Below are positions 61,225 through 64,000 of a DNA stretch of 64,000 bases, piece by piece (the stretch's first letter is position 1; the number at the start of each line of letters is the position of its first letter). Under the pieces are notes generated by a model, which was given only the letters and a program-made list of their open reading frames with translations, had not been told where the DNA came from and made no database searches. Both the position numbers and the translations under genes were made by a program. Where the stretch lies: the NCBI RefSeq assembly GCF_018130215.1, contig NZ_JAFCKQ010000033.1, forward strand, positions 1-64,000, written 5' to 3'. This stretch comes from Bradyrhizobium jicamae (GTDB lineage: Bacteria; Pseudomonadota; Alphaproteobacteria; Rhizobiales; Xanthobacteraceae).

Positions 61225-63282
61225 CTAATCGTCGTCGGCCTCGACCTTGTCGAAGAAGGAATAGCGCAGGCTGTCGGAGTCGGCGTACCACTGTCCCGGC
61301 CCCTTGCCGGCGGCGAGCGTCAATTCCCACAGCGCATCGGTGCAGTCGCGGCGATGCATCGAGAGGTCGAATCCGTTGTTGAAGAACAGCTCCGACCACT
61401 CCCACCAGGTGCCGAGCTTCTTCACCCCGTGCAGAAGGTCGTAACGGTCGATCAGCCCCGGCGCCATGTCCGAGGTCACCGAGCCGAACAGCAGGCCGGT
61501 CTTGACCACGCGGTTGATCTCGCGCACCGCGCGCGCGACCTGCTTCTCGCCGAGATGGCACAGGCTCGTCTCGAACACGAAGTCGAACTCGTCCGTCTTG
61601 AACGGCATGTCGGCGATCGAGCCGAGCTTGTTGTACTTCTTCAGCGCCTTCGGCGTCTTGCCGTGGATGTAGCGGTTGTTCTCGATGCCCCAGGCATCGA
61701 CGCCGCGCTCGCGCAGCGCGCCGACCAGCTCGCCGCTGGCGGAGCCGGCGACCAGGAGCTTGTAGCCCTTCGCCCTGCCCCAGACGGTCTTGATCAGGTC
61801 CATCAGATAGGCCGGGTCGCTGAACTGGCGCCAGGTTTCACCGTACGGGCCGACGCCGCGATAGTTCTCGAAATAGGCGCGGTCGATCTTGTCGGCGAAC
61901 TCCGCCTTGTCCTGCGCGCGTGCCCGGCGCAGCCGCATCATCTCCGTGACGATGATATCGGTCGCGGCATCGGAGGAGTCGAGCAGCCCGTTCAGCGTCG
62001 AATCGAACAGATAGTCGCCGACCACGACCAGGCCCGGATGCTGCTTCGGTTCGGGGCGATGATTGGTCATGACGTCGCGCACCGGCAGGCCGCCCGGCAG
62101 TGCGTTGACCGACGACAGCCAGCGATGGATCTTGCCTTCCATGAAATGCGCGCGGGCGTTGCCGAGCGAGGCCGGCAGCGACTTCAGCGCGGCGTCGATC
62201 AGCTCCTCGTCGCCGAGATTGGCGAAGGCCAGCGCGTCGGAGCCGGCGATCAGCCAGTTCAGCACGCCGTGCTTGCCGACGTCGTGGCGCGCGCCTTCGT
62301 TGTAGACGCAGCAGCCGCCGAATGCCTCCGACATGAACCAGGCGCCCGGGATCCTCTCGCCCCAGAACGGCTCGTCGAACAGGATCGAGACGCGCAGATA
62401 GTGCGCCGGACGATCGAAGTAGGCGACATGCTTGACCATCGACTGGCGCAGCGCCTCGCCGTCCCAGCGCAGCGTGGCGAGCCAGGAATGCGGCAGGCAG
62501 ACCAGCACGAGATCGAAGTCGCGCGTCTCCGGTCCCTTGCCGTTCATCATGTTGAGCTGGTAGCGGCCGTCGGCGGCCTTGCCGACCTTGAGGACACGAT
62601 GGTTGAGCTGGATGTCGGCGTCGACTTCCGAGCGCAGGCAATCGATCAGCTGCTCATTGCCGTTCTGGATCGAGTACAGGCCGAGATAGCCGTCGACGTC
62701 CATCACGTAGTTCTTCAGCGCATTGAGCCCGTTGGTGTTGTGGCTCTCGGTCGCGATGTCGGAGCGCGCCATCACCTTGAAGAAGCGCTTGGCGGTCGCG
62801 TCCTCGACCTCTTCGTCGAGTATCTGCTCGGCGGTCTTGTAGGCCCAGGGGTGCTCGTTGTCGTGGGCGCCGACGCCCTCGTAATATTCGATCGGCGACA
62901 CCAGGTCGGCGCAGCGCTTGCGGAACGCCTCGATCGCGGCCGCGGTCTTGGGTCCGTATTTGCGGCGCATGCCGGGAACGTCGGCCAGCAGTTCGCCATC
63001 GAGCTGCACCTGTTCGGCATCCATCGGGATGGTCTGCAGCCCGAAATGCTGGATCAGCTCGCGCAGCGGGTCCGGTCCGGTCATCGAGTAGTCGTAGATC
63101 TCGGCAACGCCGGCCTCGTACATCGCCGGCGCGGACTCGAATTTGCGCGTGACGACCTTGCCTCCGAGGCGGTTCGACGCCTCGAAGATGGTTACGCGGC
63201 AGAGGTCACCGAGTTTGCGCTTCAAGTACCAAGCGCTCATCAGCCCCCCCGGGCCGCCGCCAACGATAGCCAAGTCAAGCAT
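61225..63282 (-). CDS. Fused flavin amine-oxidase-like and methyltransferase protein
   Basis: The 685-residue protein has two parts. Residues 1-450 form a flavin amine oxidase / desaturase-like domain, with VGGGPGGLMSAWYLKR at 7-22, ASNRLGGKV at about 36-44, and a second FAD motif LVVVGDYLFDSTLNGLLDSS near 425-445. Residues 510-670 form a Rossmann methyltransferase domain, with LLVAGSASGELVGALRERG, then GIENN as the acidic end of strand 2, and DMPFKTDEFDFVFETSLCHLG. A central linker (450-510) is helical. It lies upstream of the ABC exporter in the same direction (136 bases), so the two may be cotranscribed. Confidence 0.82.
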   Translation of the reverse strand: MLDLAIVGGGPGGLMSAWYLKRKLGDLCRVTIFEASNRLGGKVVTRKFESAPAMYEAGVAEIYDYSMTGPDPLRELIQHFGLQTIPMDAEQVQLDGELLADVPGMRRKYGPKTAAAIEAFRKRCADLVSPIEYYEGVGAHDNEHPWAYKTAEQILDEEVEDATAKRFFKVMARSDIATESHNTNGLNALKNYVMDVDGYLGLYSIQNGNEQLIDCLRSEVDADIQLNHRVLKVGKAADGRYQLNMMNGKGPETRDFDLVLVCLPHSWLATLRWDGEALRQSMVKHVAYFDRPAHYLRVSILFDEPFWGERIPGAWFMSEAFGGCCVYNEGARHDVGKHGVLNWLIAGSDALAFANLGDEELIDAALKSLPASLGNARAHFMEGKIHRWLSSVNALPGGLPVRDVMTNHRPEPKQHPGLVVVGDYLFDSTLNGLLDSSDAATDIIVTEMMRLRRARAQDKAEFADKIDRAYFENYRGVGPYGETWRQFSDPAYLMDLIKTVWGRAKGYKLLVAGSASGELVGALRERGVDAWGIENNRYIHGKTPKALKKYNKLGSIADMPFKTDEFDFVFETSLCHLGEKQVARAVREINRVVKTGLLFGSVTSDMAPGLIDRYDLLHGVKKLGTWWEWSELFFNNGFDLSMHRRDCTDALWELTLAAGKGPGQWYADSDSLRYSFFDKVEADDD

Positions 63283-63409
63283 ATGGATTCCGTCGTCTCC
63301 GGCTCTGCAAATGGCCGGTGTAAGTCACCCCAGCAAAAGCGCTTTTTTGCCTGAAGGGAAGATGAACAAATTGCGTCCCTGCACCGCAGCAGGCAAAGAA
63401 AGCAGCAAA

Positions 63410-63431
63410 AAGGCCGGCAAAAGCCGGCCTT
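63410..63431 (-). terminator. Intrinsic terminator of the rpoBC operon
   Basis: AAGGCCGGC (63410-63418) and GCCGGCCTT (63423-63431) form a perfect 9-base stem with a 4-base loop. On the minus strand it is followed by TTTTTGCTGC. It lies 30 bases past the rpoC stop and separates rpoC from the flavoprotein gene. Confidence 0.85.
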
Positions 63432-63460
63432 CCCGCTATTCACCGTATTCTTGCGGGTGC

Positions 63461-64000
63461 CTATTCCGCCGGCGGCAGCGCCAGCGGCTCCGCTTCCGGG
63501 GCCGTCGGCACGATCGCCGCCTGCTGCTTCTCGCGCTCGTCGAGGATCAGCTTGTCGCGCTTGACCGCAACCTCGCGGATCCGCGCCATCGAGGCACCGG
63601 TGCCGGCCGGGATCAGCCGGCCGACAATGACGTTCTCCTTGAGGCCTTCGAGCGGATCCACCTTGCCGTTGACGGCGGCCTCGGTGAGCACGCGCGTGGT
63701 CTCCTGGAACGACGCCGCCGAGAAGAAGGAGCGGGTCTGCAGGCTCGCCTTGGTGATGCCGAGCAGAACCGGCGTCCCCGTGGCGGGCTTCTTGCCCTCT
63801 TCCTTGGCCTTGGCGTTGAGCGCGTCGAACTCGATCTTGTCGACCTGCTCGCCCGAGATCATGTCGGTGTCGCCCTGGTCGGTGATCTCGACCTTCTGCA
63901 ACATCTGACGGACAATCACCTCGATGTGCTTGTCATTGATGAGCACGCCCTGCAGCCGGTAGACCTCCTGGATTTCGTTGACCAGATAGGCAGCGAGTTC
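63461..64000 (-). CDS. rpoC: RNA polymerase beta' subunit, C-terminal part
   Basis: The last 179 codons of rpoC are present; the gene continues past the window edge. The frame is open to base 64000, reading LAAYLVNEIQEVYRLQGV then INDKHIEVIVRQMLQKVEI, and later FSAASFQETTRVLTEAAVNGK, ENVIVGRLIPAGTG. These belong to the conserved beta' C-terminal region. The apparent start at 63946 is an internal Val codon. Confidence 0.97.
   Translation of the reverse strand, partial: ELAAYLVNEIQEVYRLQGVLINDKHIEVIVRQMLQKVEITDQGDTDMISGEQVDKIEFDALNAKAKEEGKKPATGTPVLLGITKASLQTRSFFSAASFQETTRVLTEAAVNGKVDPLEGLKENVIVGRLIPAGTGASMARIREVAVKRDKLILDEREKQQAAIVPTAPEAEPLALPPAE

Overview
The window looks like a Bradyrhizobium chromosome (Alphaproteobacteria, Nitrobacteraceae). 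The reasons are high G+C throughout, the alphaproteobacterial str-S10-spc-alpha order with adk directly after secY, an ATP12-type chaperone, many short-chain hydrolases, and several dispersed repeats that I recognise from Bradyrhizobium genomes. No tRNA, rRNA, CRISPR array, insertion sequence or phage gene was seen.

Layout. 1-426: a dispersed repeat and an intergenic stretch. 0.4-10.6 kb: mixed housekeeping genes, namely an exported alpha/beta hydrolase, propionyl-CoA carboxylase beta chain, DUF4260 and GFA proteins, an exported dienelactone-hydrolase-like protein, a translationally coupled fliK / FlhB-C-terminus-like pair, and an ATP12 chaperone. 11.0-15.2 kb: a sulfatase island with a cytoplasmic formylglycine-generating enzyme, a Tat-type sulfatase with a CTAGR maturation site, a short DUF3302-like remnant, and an outer-membrane channel-like protein. 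15.3-18.3 kb: a carboxymuconolactone-decarboxylase-family protein coupled to an MFS transporter, facing a divergent LysR regulator. 18.5-24.2 kb: exported hydrolases (S9 peptidase, beta-lactamase-fold serine hydrolase, imidazolonepropionase-like amidohydrolase) with a resorcylate-decarboxylase-like TIM-barrel enzyme. 24.3-35.5 kb: RluA-family pseudouridine synthase, a decayed metallo-beta-lactamase-fold gene, VOC protein, two proteins of unknown function, RarA, a DegP/HtrA protease, a phosphate-selective-type porin, a divergent HxlR regulator / quinone reductase pair with an unusual tandem repeat in the regulator's leader, a DUF1330 protein and an SDR.

35.7-54.6 kb: the complete translation superoperon on the minus strand, read from rpsL, rpsG, fusA, tuf through the S10, spc and alpha groups to rpoA and rplQ, 31 genes in all. 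Intrinsic terminators follow rpoA and rplQ. Imperfect palindromic repeats of one family sit in the tuf-rpsJ and rpsM-rpsK spacers. Adk carries a histone-H1-like Lys/Ala tail.

54.6-63.3 kb: between rpsL and the 3' end of rpoC (63461 to the window edge) lies an 8.6-kb block with no translation genes. It holds two paralogous FAD-dependent oxidoreductases flanking a convergent FemAB/BioF2-like GNAT protein, an ABC exporter with poly-acidic ends, and a fusion of a flavin amine-oxidase-like domain to a methyltransferase. This set of oxidation, acyl transfer, methylation and export functions is the best candidate for an undescribed system here. Its product is not identifiable from sequence alone.
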